Assembly (NCBI GenBank): GCA_016193045.1
Contig: JACPSW010000025.1
Coordinates: 1 to 36,895 of the forward strand
Direction of reading: 5' to 3'
Source: Candidatus Rokuibacteriota bacterium
GTDB lineage: Bacteria > Methylomirabilota > Methylomirabilia > Rokubacteriales > CSP1-6
DNA: 36,895 nucleotides
The position numbers and the translations under genes were made by a program. Below, piece by piece: positions 7,785 to 15,659 of the stretch (the first letter of the stretch is position 1; each line of letters starts with the position of its first letter). The notes below the pieces were generated by a model. That model made no database searches. It was given only the letters and a program-made list of their open reading frames with translations, and was not told the DNA's origin.

Positions 7785-8134
7785 GACTCTCCTCTCGCTT
7801 CCTCGCTGGTCAGCTGCTCCGCTGCAGTGGTCGGCTCGTCGGCCACTGACACCTGTCGGCTCCCCACCGGCTCCGGGACCTCTTTGGGGCCCACGTGGAT
7901 GCAGAAGTCCGGGCAGATCTGGTAACAGAGCATGCAGCCGACGCAGTTCCCCTCATGGGCCACGTACATCGGAAACCATCCGAGCTTGTTCGCGACCTTC
8001 CGCCAGGCGAAGACGTCCACCGGGCAGATATTGAGGCAGAACCCGCAGGCCTTGCACATGTCCTCCGAGATCACCACGTCCCAGAGGCCGGCGGGCGCTT
8101 TGGGCGCCTTCTTCTCAAGCTTGAACAGCGGCAT
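7760..8134 (-). CDS. korD: 2x[4Fe-4S] ferredoxin-type delta subunit of the 2-oxoacid oxidoreductase (KorD)
   Basis: 124 aa with two complete cluster motifs: CKACGFCLNICP at about residues 28-39 and CVGCMLCYQICP at about 65-76, each CxxCxxCxxxCP. This is the delta subunit that passes electrons between the TPP enzyme and soluble ferredoxin. The C-terminal ~45 residues (VPEPVGSRQVSVADEPTTAAEQ and onward) are low in structure and unlike a ferredoxin, and their coding region overlaps korA by 25 bases. The start overlaps the end of the upstream GntR gene by 20 bases, so the regulator and kor genes share a transcript. Confidence 0.87.
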   Translation of the reverse strand: MPLFKLEKKAPKAPAGLWDVVISEDMCKACGFCLNICPVDVFAWRKVANKLGWFPMYVAHEGNCVGCMLCYQICPDFCIHVGPKEVPEPVGSRQVSVADEPTTAAEQLTSEEARGESWRSYRPE

Positions 8135-8801
8135 CTTGGGTCATCACCTTCAGCACGATGTCCTTGGCGTTCGCGATGTGCGCCCGCGCGAACCGCTCCG
8201 CGGCCTCCGCGTCGTGGGCGGCGATGGCCTCGTAGATGCCGCGGTGCTCGCGGTAGGCGTCCTCCAGCCGGTTCTCCGTCTTGAGGAGCAGGGGATGGAA
8301 GTGCCGGATGGACAGGCGGACCACCGCCGAGAGCCCCTGGAGGCGCTTGTTGCCGCTGGCCCGGAGGATCTCGTCGTGGAACGCCACGTGGGCGCCGAAC
8401 CACTGGTTCGGGTCCTTTCGCTCCAGGCACTGGGCCATGCGGCCGAGCGCCTTTCGGATCCTGCCGAGCCCCGCCTCGTCGGCGCGGTGAGCGGCCAGGC
8501 GAGCCGCCAGGCCGTCGAGAACCTCGCGGAGATCGTAGAGCTCAGCGGCTTCGGTGAGATCCAGAAGGGCGACACGCACGCCGCCGCCGGGGAGAAGCTC
8601 GATGAGCCCTTCCTGCTGGAGGCGCCCCAGGGCTTCCCGGATGGGAGTCCGGCTGATGGCGAGCTGGGCCGCGAGGTCGGTCTGCCTCAGGCGGGCGCCG
8701 GCCTTAAAGCGCCCGTTCAGGATGGCGTCCCTGAGGGTCTGGGTCGCCTCATCGACAAGCCGGCGGCGCTTGAGCGGGCCAACCTCGGGCCTGACAGCCA
8801 T
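8115..8801 (-). CDS. GntR family transcriptional regulator, FCD (FadR) subfamily
   Basis: 228 aa from the ATG at 8799-8801 (MAVRPEVGPLKRRRLVDEATQTL). The winged helix (LRDAILNGRFKAGARLRQTDLAAQLAISRTPIREALGRLQQEGLI) is followed by an all-helical FCD ligand domain with metal-binding histidines in AHVAFHDEILRASGN, RHFHPLL and EHRGIYEAIAAHDAEAAE. The open frame continues upstream to an ATG at 8885 inside a repeat, but that would put the promoter and operator inside the gene, so the internal ATG is preferred. A GGGGGG tract lies just before it. It is first in the korDABC transcript and probably controls it. FCD regulators bind organic acids such as 2-oxo- or hydroxy-acids. Confidence 0.87.
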   Translation of the reverse strand: MAVRPEVGPLKRRRLVDEATQTLRDAILNGRFKAGARLRQTDLAAQLAISRTPIREALGRLQQEGLIELLPGGGVRVALLDLTEAAELYDLREVLDGLAARLAAHRADEAGLGRIRKALGRMAQCLERKDPNQWFGAHVAFHDEILRASGNKRLQGLSAVVRLSIRHFHPLLLKTENRLEDAYREHRGIYEAIAAHDAEAAERFARAHIANAKDIVLKVMTQDAAVQA

Positions 8802-8821
8802 CGGACCCCCCGGCCTGGATT

Positions 8822-8838
8822 TTGTATCCAGGATACAA
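8822..8838. promoter_or_regulatory. Palindromic GntR-type operator
   Basis: TTGTATCCAGGATACAA is a perfect 17-bp palindrome centred on 8830. FCD/FadR-type regulators bind short A/T-flanked palindromes of this shape. It covers the expected -10 region of the promoter for the gntR-kor transcript, so binding would block RNA polymerase. Autoregulation is inferred from position. Confidence 0.75.
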
Positions 8839-8864
8839 TCCGCCAGGTCCCCGCCCCCTGTCAA
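8833..8864 (-). promoter_or_regulatory. Putative promoter for the gntR-korDABC operon
   Basis: Perfect -35 TTGACA (8859-8864, minus strand), preceded by GC as in the iclR promoter. The -10 falls in the operator palindrome: GATTGT at 18-bp spacing or TTGTAT at 20. Neither is a strong match, so the -10 is uncertain. Confidence 0.5.
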
Positions 8865-8873
8865 GCAAAAAAT

Positions 8874-8902
8874 GGGGTCAGGCATGCGTTATTGCGTTTC
8901 GG
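8874..8902. repeat. GGGGTCAGGC-type 29-bp repeat, copy C
   Basis: Starts GGGGTCAGGCATGCGT and ends TTTCGG. It has the same 29-base length as the two identical copies at 28731 and 28771, with a few mismatches in the second half. It lies between the algH stop and the gntR promoter. On the minus strand it reads ATGCCTGACCCC, an open frame that happens to join gntR. Confidence 0.75.
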
Positions 8903-8922
8903 CCGCCCGGAACGGGGGGACC

Positions 8923-9549
8923 TTACAGGGTGAGCCGGCGGCGGGCCATCGCCCGCGGCCATTTGCCGTCGTAGTCCTCGTCGAACACCAGGGCCTCGTC
9001 GGCCGGCACGACGACCCAGTGCCCGGCCCCCATCTCGGCCTCCAGCTGGCCCGGAGCCCAGCCCGAATGGCCCAGGATGAACAGGCTCCGGCGGGGGCCG
9101 GCGCCGCTGCCGATGGCCCGCCAGATCTCCGGCTGCCAGGTCATCGCCACCCCGTCCCGGACCAGCACGGTGGACGCGCCGACGTAGTCGGCCGTATGGA
9201 GCACGAAGCCCCGGGTCCGCTCCACGGGCCCGCCGTAATGCGTCCGGACACTCCCGCTCGCGTCCTTGCTCTCGATGCCCAGCTGCTCCAGGATTCGCGC
9301 GAGGGGGATCTCCACCATCGGCCGGTTCAGCACCAGCCCCATCGCACCCCCGGCGTCGTGCCGGACCATGTAGATCACCGTCCGCATGAACGTGGGATCG
9401 GGCATCAGCGGCGTCGCCACGAGAAGCCGGCCGGTCAGGTCCCCGCTCGGAGACGGCCGCTGGGCGGCCGCCCGCGCCCCGATCCCGGCCAGGGTCAGGA
9501 GAAGGGCCGCTCCGACGGCGGCCAGCGTCGCGCGCTGCAGACCCGTCAC
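8923..9549 (-). CDS. YqgE/AlgH family protein with an N-terminal signal peptide
   Basis: 208 aa. The AlgH (DUF179) signature is clear: DLTGRLLVATPLMPDPTFMRTVIYMVRHD, GAMGLVLNRPM, HYGGPVER, and LFILGHSGWAPGQLEAEM. The usual protein begins at the GRLLVATP block and is cytosolic. Here the frame continues back through a hydrophobic stretch (ATLAAVGAALLLTLAGIGARAAAQ) to a GTG at 9547-9549 that overlaps the upstream stop as GTGA. It looks like a cleavable signal peptide with an A-A-A-Q cleavage region. AlgH has no proven biochemical role. It follows the ABC importer genes and is probably the last gene of that transcript. Family confident; secretion is inferred. Confidence 0.85.
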   Translation of the reverse strand: MTGLQRATLAAVGAALLLTLAGIGARAAAQRPSPSGDLTGRLLVATPLMPDPTFMRTVIYMVRHDAGGAMGLVLNRPMVEIPLARILEQLGIESKDASGSVRTHYGGPVERTRGFVLHTADYVGASTVLVRDGVAMTWQPEIWRAIGSGAGPRRSLFILGHSGWAPGQLEAEMGAGHWVVVPADEALVFDEDYDGKWPRAMARRRLTL

Positions 9550-10562
9550 TCCTTCACCGCCTGGATGGCCGCCTCGACGAACGAGGTGTCCACGATCTCC
9601 TTGAGCGGGATCGCGCGCTTCATGAAGCCGTGCTCGACCCACCACGTCATCTGCTTCTCGATGTCCGGCACGAGGAGCCGGCCATTCCGGTCCTGATAGG
9701 GGAAGCCGATCTTGATAATCTCGGGCCTGGCGCCGGTGTACTTGGCGGTGATCTGGACGACCTCGTCGTAGTTCCGCCCCGGCACGACACGTCCATCTTT
9801 CTGGACGAGCACCGCGTCGTGATAGTACCGCGAGGCCTTGACGTACCCCTTCATGAAGTCCACCGCCTTCTCCCGGTCGGCGGCGAAGCCCTTCCCGTAG
9901 AAGACCGTGGCGATCTGCCAGGCGTAGAGGTCGCCGGCCCAGGCGAGGATCTTGCCGAAGCCCTCGGCCTCCGTCCTGCCGGGGAACGGCTGGGGCACCA
10001 TGATGGCGTCCACCTGCTTCCCCTTGAGCGCCTCCACCGTGGACGGCATGGCCTGGAGCGGGATGACCTTCAGGTCGGCGAGCTTCAGTCCCTCCTTTTC
10101 CAGGATGTTGCCGAGGTGGAAGTGGAAGGTGGAGCCCAGGGTCGTGAGGCCGATGCGCTTCCCCCTGAGGTCCTTCACCGACCGGATCTCTCCCTTGTCC
10201 CAGAGCTCCCTCTGGACGACGATCCCCACGAGCGGGTAGCCGGGCCACTCGCGCCCCTTGTCGGCCACGATCCAGAGCTTCTCCCCCTGGAGGACGATGT
10301 TGTAGAGGGCCGCCGTGAGGCCGGTGGCGCCCACCTCGATCTGGCCGGCCGCCAGAGCCGTGGCGATCGGCGCCGCGGCCTGGAAGAAGACCAGCTCGGG
10401 CGCGATGCCGAACGCCTTGAAGAACCCCTTCTCCACCCCCACGAAGATCGGGGCGGAGGAGGTGAGCTTCAGCACCCCGACCTTCACCTTCCGCTCCTGC
10501 GCCGCCGCCGTCCCGGCCGCCGCCAGCGCGGCGATCAGCGCCACCGCCATCAGTCGTCGCAT
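9546..10562 (-). CDS. ABC transporter substrate-binding protein (NitT/TauT, NMT1/SsuA-like)
   Basis: 338 aa. The signal peptide is visible at residues 1-22 (MRRLMAVALIAALAAAGTAAAQ). The mature protein starts RKVKVGVLKLTSSAPIFVGVEKGFF, the canonical NMT1/SsuA fold opening, and continues with ALAAGQIEVGATGLTAALYN and a DLRGKRIGLTTLGSTFHFHLGNIL second-lobe entry. The ATG at 10560-10562 has AGGAGG upstream. It is followed (with 4-base overlap) by the AlgH-like gene and preceded by its permease and ATPase. Substrates of this class include sulfonates, nitrate, thiamine precursors and aromatic carboxylates. The aromatic-degradation genes upstream suggest an aromatic acid, which is inference only. 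Confidence 0.88.
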   Translation of the reverse strand: MRRLMAVALIAALAAAGTAAAQERKVKVGVLKLTSSAPIFVGVEKGFFKAFGIAPELVFFQAAAPIATALAAGQIEVGATGLTAALYNIVLQGEKLWIVADKGREWPGYPLVGIVVQRELWDKGEIRSVKDLRGKRIGLTTLGSTFHFHLGNILEKEGLKLADLKVIPLQAMPSTVEALKGKQVDAIMVPQPFPGRTEAEGFGKILAWAGDLYAWQIATVFYGKGFAADREKAVDFMKGYVKASRYYHDAVLVQKDGRVVPGRNYDEVVQITAKYTGARPEIIKIGFPYQDRNGRLLVPDIEKQMTWWVEHGFMKRAIPLKEIVDTSFVEAAIQAVKE

Positions 10563-10576
10563 GAACCCGCCTCCTG

Positions 10577-11374
10577 TCAGTTGTGCTTCCAGGGAATCGC
10601 CAGCCGCTCGAGCCGGGTGAGGACCCAGTGAGAGAGGATGCCGAGGAGCGAGAGGACCACGATGCCCACCATCAGCTTGGTGGTTTCCATGATGTTCTGC
10701 GCGTGGAGGATCAGGAAGCCGATCCCGGACTCCGCGCCGATCATCTCGGCCGCCACCAGCAGGAGGAGCGCGGTCCCGGCGCCCAGCTTGAGCCCCGCGA
10801 AGATCATGGGCAGCGCGCTCGGGAGCATGACCTTGCGGATCACGCTCCACCGGCCGGCGCCGAACGACACGGCTGCCCGGGCGAGGAGCGGATCCGCGTT
10901 GCGCACCCCCGTGAAGGAGTTGATCGCCATGGGGAAGAAGACGCCCAGCGCGATCACCGCCACCTTGGGGGGCTCGCCGATGCCGAGCCACAGGATGAGG
11001 AGCGGGAGGAGCGCGATCTTCGGAATCGGGAAGGTGGCCGCGATGACCGGCATGACCACCGCCTCGGCCAGGCTGGCGATGCCCACCGCCATGCCGATGA
11101 CGATCCCGGCCAGCGCGCCGAGGGCGAAGCCGAGGCCGAGCCGCAGGAGGCTCGAACCGAGGTAGCGGAAAAGCTCTCCCGACGCCACCATCTCCACTGC
11201 TTCGCCGGCCACCGAGGAGGGAGCGGGGAGGAAGAGGCGGGGCACCCAGCCGATCCGGGCCAGCAGCTCCCAGAGGAGGACCAGCCCGATGAGCGACAGG
11301 ACGCGGGTGGTCTTGAGCTCCCTTCGCTCCAGGAAGCGCGTCCGGTCCTCGACCGGGACCCGCGCCCCGCTCAC
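10577..11374 (-). CDS. ABC transporter permease (SsuC/TauC-like)
   Basis: 265 aa with about six membrane helices, from VLSLIGLVLLWELLARIG to MVGIVVLSLLGILSHWVL. The cytoplasmic EAA-type loop AAVSFGAGRWSVIRKVMLPSALPMIFAGLK couples it to the ATPase. It belongs to the binding-protein-dependent transport (BPD_transp_1) permeases of the nitrate/sulfonate/taurine class. Its start overlaps the ATPase stop by four bases and it ends 14 bases before the binding-protein gene, so one operon. Length and motifs are normal; only one permease gene is present, so it presumably works as a homodimer. Confidence 0.9.
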   Translation of the reverse strand: MSGARVPVEDRTRFLERRELKTTRVLSLIGLVLLWELLARIGWVPRLFLPAPSSVAGEAVEMVASGELFRYLGSSLLRLGLGFALGALAGIVIGMAVGIASLAEAVVMPVIAATFPIPKIALLPLLILWLGIGEPPKVAVIALGVFFPMAINSFTGVRNADPLLARAAVSFGAGRWSVIRKVMLPSALPMIFAGLKLGAGTALLLLVAAEMIGAESGIGFLILHAQNIMETTKLMVGIVVLSLLGILSHWVLTRLERLAIPWKHN

Positions 11375-12153
11375 GATCCGCCCTCAGCCAGGGCCTGCTG
11401 GGCGTCGGCCTTGATCAGACCCCAGATCAGGTCCACCGTGTGGAGAAACCGCGCGTCCCCCAGCATCGCCTCGCGTCGCGGGCGCCCGAGCTCCACGGGG
11501 ACGATGGCGATCAGGCGCCCCGGGCGACGGGAGAGCACCGCGACCCGATCGGCCATGAAGACAGCCTCCTGGATGTTGTGCGTCACGTAGAGGATCGTCT
11601 TCCGCGTCCTCTCCCAGATCGCGAGCAGCTCCACCTGCAGGAGTTGGCGGGTCTGCGCGTCCAGCGCCGAGAACGGCTCGTCCATCAGGAGCACCGCCGG
11701 CTCCACCGCCAGGGCGCGGGCGATCCCCACCCGCTGGCGCATGCCGCCCGAGAGCTGGTTCGGGTACCTTTCTTCGAAGCCGACGAGCCCTACGAGCTCG
11801 ACGAGTCTCATGGCTCTCGCGTGACGTTCCTCGGCGGCGACCCCGCGCTCCTCGAGACCGAACTCGATGTTGCCGAGGACCGTCCGCCACGGGAAGAGGG
11901 CGAACTCCTGGAACACCATCGCCGTCGGCGGATGCCAGCCGTCGCGGAGGCCCTCGAAAAAGACGCCGCCTTCGCTCGGCGCGAGCAGGCCGGCGATGAT
12001 GTTCAGGAGCGTGGACTTGCCGCAGCCCGACGGCCCCACGATGGCGAGGAACTCCTCCTCCTCGACCCCGAGGTCGATCGACTGGAGGGCCTCGACGCTC
12101 TTGCCGCTCCGGTCCCCGTACGTCTTCGACAGCCGCTCGATCACCACGCGCAC
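11371..12153 (-). CDS. ABC transporter ATP-binding protein (SsuB/TauB-like)
   Basis: 260 aa. Walker A GPSGCGKST, Q-loop MVFQEFALFPW, signature LSGGMRQRVGIARAL, Walker B VLLMDEPFSALD and the H-loop VTHNIQEA are all intact. This is the nucleotide-binding subunit of the NitT/TauT-class importer and drives uptake together with the downstream permease and binding protein. It starts three bases after the CoA-ligase stop, so the transporter and the aromatic catabolic genes are probably one transcript. Confidence 0.92.
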   Translation of the reverse strand: MRVVIERLSKTYGDRSGKSVEALQSIDLGVEEEEFLAIVGPSGCGKSTLLNIIAGLLAPSEGGVFFEGLRDGWHPPTAMVFQEFALFPWRTVLGNIEFGLEERGVAAEERHARAMRLVELVGLVGFEERYPNQLSGGMRQRVGIARALAVEPAVLLMDEPFSALDAQTRQLLQVELLAIWERTRKTILYVTHNIQEAVFMADRVAVLSRRPGRLIAIVPVELGRPRREAMLGDARFLHTVDLIWGLIKADAQQALAEGGS

Positions 12154-12156
12154 CGG

Positions 12157-13716
12157 TCAGTCCTTCGAGCGCAACCGGAAACGCTGGACCTTGCCCGTGG
12201 CGGTCTTGGGAAGATCGGGGACGAACTCCACCCAGCGGGGCGCCTTGTAGCCGGGGAGGCGCTTCCTGACGAACTCCCTGATCTCCTGGGCGAGCCGATC
12301 CGACGGTACGGAGCCGGCTTTGAGGACCACGAAGGCGTGGGGTTTGGTGAGCCCATCGCCGTCGGGGCGGCCGATGACGCCCGCCTCCACGACGGCCGGG
12401 TGCTCGACGATGGCGCCCTCCACTTCGACGGGGGACACCCACATCCCCCCCACCTTGAGCATGTCGTCGGAGCGGCCGCAGAAGTAGAAGTAGGCGTCGG
12501 AGTCCTGGTAGAACATGTCGCCGGTCTTCAGCCACTCCCCCAGCATCGTCGCCCGCGTCTGGAGTGGGCGCTTCCAGTAGTACGGCGCGGCCGTCGGGGC
12601 CTTGATCAAGAGGTGGCCGACGTTCCCCTCCAGCACGGGATTGCCGCGGTCGTCAACCAGGCGCGCCTCGAACCCGGGGATCACCTTGCCGCTCGCGCCC
12701 GGCCGGACCTCGCCGGGGCGATTGGCGATGAAGTCGTGGAGGGCCTCGGTGGAGCCGACCACGTCCAGCAGCTCGTGGCCGAAGCGCGACTTCCAGGCGT
12801 GGAAGACGGCAGTCGGGAGCGCCTCGCCGGAGGAGACGCAAAGGCGCAGGGACGAGAGGTCGAAGCGCCGCTCGGCCCCCTCCACCTGGAGCATCCGGGA
12901 ATAGAGCGTCGCCACGGTGAAGAAGACCGTCGGCCGCTCGGTGGCGATCACCTCGAAGGCGCGCTCGGCCTCGATCCGCTCGGGGACGAGGACGGACGCC
13001 GCGCCCACTCTTGCGGGGAAGTAGAGGGAGTTGCCCAGGCCGTACACGAAGAAGAGCTTGGAGGCGGAGAAGATCAGATCGTCGTGGGTGATCCCGAAGA
13101 TCTGCTGGCCGACGAGATCCGCCGCCTGGAGAAGGTCCTGCTGGAGGTGGACGGCGGCCTTGGGCTTGCCCGTGGAACCCGAGGTGTACCCCCAGAGCGC
13201 CACGTCGTCGCGACTGGTGTCGGCGGGCGCCAGGGAGGCGGAGGCGCCCGCCAGCAGGTCCTCGTAGGCGAGCGCGTTCGCGGAGCGGTCGCCCACGACG
13301 ATGATGTGGCGGAGGGAGCGGCACTGATCCCGGACGGGAGCGATCTGCGCCGCGGCCTCAGCGGCGGCGACCACCGCCTTGGCGCGGCTGTCCTCGAAGA
13401 GAAAGGCGTAATCCGCGCCCCTGAGCCAGGGATTGACGGGCACGGGCACCGCCCCGATCTTGATGGCGCCCCAGAAAACTTCGGCGAACTCCGGGCAGTC
13501 GGGAAGGATCAGGAGGACGCGGTTCTCGACCTCGACCCCGAGGTCCCTGAGCGCGTTGCCGAAGCGGTCGACGCGCTCGTGGAGCTCGGCGTACGTGAGC
13601 GCGCGGCCCTGGTAGCGGAAGACGGGGCGGCTCCCGCGCCCTTCGGCCAGGTGGCGGTCCACGAAGAACGCCGCGGCGTTGAAGCGCTCCGGTACCTCGA
13701 CGACGGGCGTGCTCAC
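12157..13716 (-). CDS. Benzoate-CoA ligase family protein
   Basis: 519 aa from GTG (13714-13716); a TTG at 13728 directly after the cupin stop would add four residues. ANL-superfamily motifs: WGYTSGSTGKPKAAVH (P-loop), DVVGSTEALHDFIANRPGEVRPG (the block typical of benzoate-CoA ligases, which read GSTEMLH...NRPGxVRxG), EWLKTGDMFYQDSDAYFYFCGRSDDMLKVGGMWVSPVEVE, and the catalytic lysine in PKTATGKVQRFRLR. The enzyme activates benzoate or a substituted or similar aromatic acid to its CoA ester at the cost of ATP to AMP. It sits between an ABC importer and a gentisate-dioxygenase-like cupin. Which ring acid it prefers, or whether it takes a non-aromatic acid, cannot be read from sequence. Confidence 0.83.
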   Translation of the reverse strand: MSTPVVEVPERFNAAAFFVDRHLAEGRGSRPVFRYQGRALTYAELHERVDRFGNALRDLGVEVENRVLLILPDCPEFAEVFWGAIKIGAVPVPVNPWLRGADYAFLFEDSRAKAVVAAAEAAAQIAPVRDQCRSLRHIIVVGDRSANALAYEDLLAGASASLAPADTSRDDVALWGYTSGSTGKPKAAVHLQQDLLQAADLVGQQIFGITHDDLIFSASKLFFVYGLGNSLYFPARVGAASVLVPERIEAERAFEVIATERPTVFFTVATLYSRMLQVEGAERRFDLSSLRLCVSSGEALPTAVFHAWKSRFGHELLDVVGSTEALHDFIANRPGEVRPGASGKVIPGFEARLVDDRGNPVLEGNVGHLLIKAPTAAPYYWKRPLQTRATMLGEWLKTGDMFYQDSDAYFYFCGRSDDMLKVGGMWVSPVEVEGAIVEHPAVVEAGVIGRPDGDGLTKPHAFVVLKAGSVPSDRLAQEIREFVRKRLPGYKAPRWVEFVPDLPKTATGKVQRFRLRSKD

Positions 13717-13728
13717 GCCGGCCGCCAA

Positions 13729-14733
13729 TCAGCCGGTGAACTCGCGCGCGACGGGCTGCCGCCCGCCGCGGGCCTCATACGCCTCCTCGCGGTAGAGGCC
13801 GAGCGCCCGGAGCACCGGCGCGTCCTGGATCGAGAAGAGGATCGCCTCGCGCTCAGAGGAAGCATTGGCGTGCTCGTGCCACGTCCACGGCGGGACCGCG
13901 AACATGTCTCCGGGCCCCCAGCCGAAGCGCTCGCCGCCGAGCACGCTGAACCCGCTCCCCTCGAAGACCACGTACACCGCGCTCGAGACGTGGCGATGGG
14001 CGCGGGTGTGGACGCCCGGCCTGAGGCGCTGAATCCAGCAGGCGAGCGTCGGGAGCACGGGGCCGCCCGACGCGCTCACATACTGAAGGGCGAGATCGTC
14101 GAAGGGGCTCGCGTCCCCCTCTCCGAGCCGCATCAGGGTGGGCACCGTCTCGGTCCACGGATACGACCACCGATGGCGTGGCGCGTCTCCGGCCCGCTGC
14201 GCCTGCTCGTGAAACTGCTCGAAGAAGCTCGCGTCGAGCAGGCCTACCAGGGGAATGTCGAGCCCGTCGAACCAGATCGTGGGCTCCTGGCCCACGTTGC
14301 CGTGATCGTGCCAGAGCCACGGGGGGGTCAGGACGAGATCGCCCCGGCGCATCACGTGCTTCTCGCCCTCGACCGTCGTGTACGCGCCCTCGCCCTGGAG
14401 AATGAACCGGACGGCGCCTTGCGAGTGTCGGTGGGCCGGCGCCACTTCGCCTGGAAGCAGTATCTGGACGGCGGCCCAGAGAGTGGGGGTGGCCGCGCAG
14501 CCGCCGGGGACGCCGGGATTCTCCAGCCCCAGGACCCGCCGCTCGGCGGCCCGGTCCACCACCACCAGCTCCGCGGCGCTCGTGGCGAGGGCCTGCAGGT
14601 CTTTCCACCGCCAGAGGTGCGGGACAAAGCGGGACTGGGGCTGGCCGGGCATCAGCCCCCGGACCACGCGCCAGAGCGCGACCAGCCGCCGTCGCTCCAG
14701 CTCGGCGTAGAACTCCTCCAGCGCGCTTCCCAT
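13729..14733 (-). CDS. Bicupin dioxygenase, gentisate 1,2-dioxygenase-like
   Basis: 334 aa with two cupin domains. The first has the metal site APAHRHSQGAVRFILQGEGAYTTVEGE plus PPWLWHDHGN; the second has HTRAHRHVSSAVYVVFEGSG and GDMFAVPPWTWHEHAN. The layout and length match gentisate / salicylate / 1-hydroxy-2-naphthoate dioxygenases, Fe(II) enzymes that cleave the ring of a hydroxylated aromatic acid. The ATG at 14731-14733 is chosen because family proteins start near LEEFYAELERRRL; the open frame upstream crosses the LLM gene. It is five bases downstream of the LLM stop and followed at once by the CoA ligase. A ring-cleaving dioxygenase beside a CoA ligase points to aromatic acid catabolism; the substrate is not resolved. 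Confidence 0.82.
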   Translation of the reverse strand: MGSALEEFYAELERRRLVALWRVVRGLMPGQPQSRFVPHLWRWKDLQALATSAAELVVVDRAAERRVLGLENPGVPGGCAATPTLWAAVQILLPGEVAPAHRHSQGAVRFILQGEGAYTTVEGEKHVMRRGDLVLTPPWLWHDHGNVGQEPTIWFDGLDIPLVGLLDASFFEQFHEQAQRAGDAPRHRWSYPWTETVPTLMRLGEGDASPFDDLALQYVSASGGPVLPTLACWIQRLRPGVHTRAHRHVSSAVYVVFEGSGFSVLGGERFGWGPGDMFAVPPWTWHEHANASSEREAILFSIQDAPVLRALGLYREEAYEARGGRQPVAREFTG

Positions 14734-14738
14734 GGGCC

Positions 14739-15659
14739 TCAGCCCTTCAGCCCGGGCGCGACCACCGCGGCGAACTGCTCCAGGTGCTCCAGCTCGTCGA
14801 AGACCGGGTGGAGCATGACGAGCCGGGCGCCGGCGGCCACGACCTCGTGCACCCGATCCACGCACTCCTCGGCCGACCCCCAGACGGACACTTCCTCCGC
14901 CAGCTGGGGCTTCCCGTAGAAGGCGCCGAACCACTCGCCGAGCCGCTTCGCGGCCCGGGCCTTATCCTTGTCAATGGCGATGTACACGCGCTTGCCGATG
15001 GGGAACTTCCGGGGATCCCGCCCGGCCTTTTCCAGAAATTCCCGGAGCAGCGTGACCTCTTCCTTGAACTTGGCCGTCGGGAGCGAGCCCGCGCCCATGA
15101 AGCCGTCGCCGAGCTCGGCGGCGCGCCTGAGCGCGTTCGGATGGTGGGCGCCGAACCAGACCGGCGGGTGCGGCCTCTGGAGCGGCTTGGGCTCCATGGA
15201 CGCGTTCTGGAGCCGCCAGAAGTCGCCCTCGAAGGTGACGCGCGGCTCGGTCCAGAGCCGCTTCATGAGCCGGATCCCCTCCGCGAAGCGCGCGGCGCGG
15301 CGCTCGGCCGAGAGGCCGTAGGCCGGATAGACGCCCGGATTGCCGCCGAGCCCCACCCCGACGATGAGGCGGCCGCGCGACAGATGGTCGAGGGTCGCGA
15401 GGCTCTTGGCGAGATGGACGGGGCTCCTGAGCCCCGTCAGCAGGACTGCCGAGCCGAGCTTGATCTTCTCGGTGGCGGCGGCAGCATAGGTCAGGAGCTC
15501 CACCGGTTCCAGGCTCGGAATGGATCCCAGGATCTGCTCGATCACCCAGGCGCTGTGGAAGCCGAGCTTCTCGGCGCGGGCCACGTAGCTCCGGATCCGC
15601 ACCGTGTCCACCGGGCCATCGCGGAAGGTCTGGGGAATCGCGACCGCGAGCTCGATCAC
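14739..15659 (-). CDS. LLM class flavin-dependent oxidoreductase
   Basis: 306 aa, bacterial luciferase-like (beta/alpha)8 fold. Signatures: [10 protein letters not shown] at the N-terminus, [65 protein letters not shown], and [28 protein letters not shown]. Such enzymes use FMN or F420 to oxidise or reduce diverse organics; the cofactor cannot be decided here. The GTG start overlaps the ndk stop as GTGA, so it is coupled to ndk although functionally it goes better with the downstream cupin and CoA ligase, possibly as a monooxygenase or dehydrogenase of the aromatic acid. Family sure, role open. Confidence 0.87.
   Translation of the reverse strand: MIELAVAIPQTFRDGPVDTVRIRSYVARAEKLGFHSAWVIEQILGSIPSLEPVELLTYAAAATEKIKLGSAVLLTGLRSPVHLAKSLATLDHLSRGRLIVGVGLGGNPGVYPAYGLSAERRAARFAEGIRLMKRLWTEPRVTFEGDFWRLQNASMEPKPLQRPHPPVWFGAHHPNALRRAAELGDGFMGAGSLPTAKFKEEVTLLREFLEKAGRDPRKFPIGKRVYIAIDKDKARAAKRLGEWFGAFYGKPQLAEEVSVWGSAEECVDRVHEVVAAGARLVMLHPVFDELEHLEQFAAVVAPGLKG

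Noticed and set aside
8802..8885. Longer gntR start at the repeat ATG (MPDPIFCLTGGG)
   Set aside because: It would place the TTGACA box and the palindromic operator inside the coding region; the family N-terminus fits the internal ATG.
11440..14919. 1159-codon open frame on the plus strand
   Set aside because: It is antisense to the ABC ATPase, CoA ligase and cupin genes, whose motifs are intact. Its product is Arg/Gly/Glu-rich with no domain. Long antisense frames are expected at this GC content.
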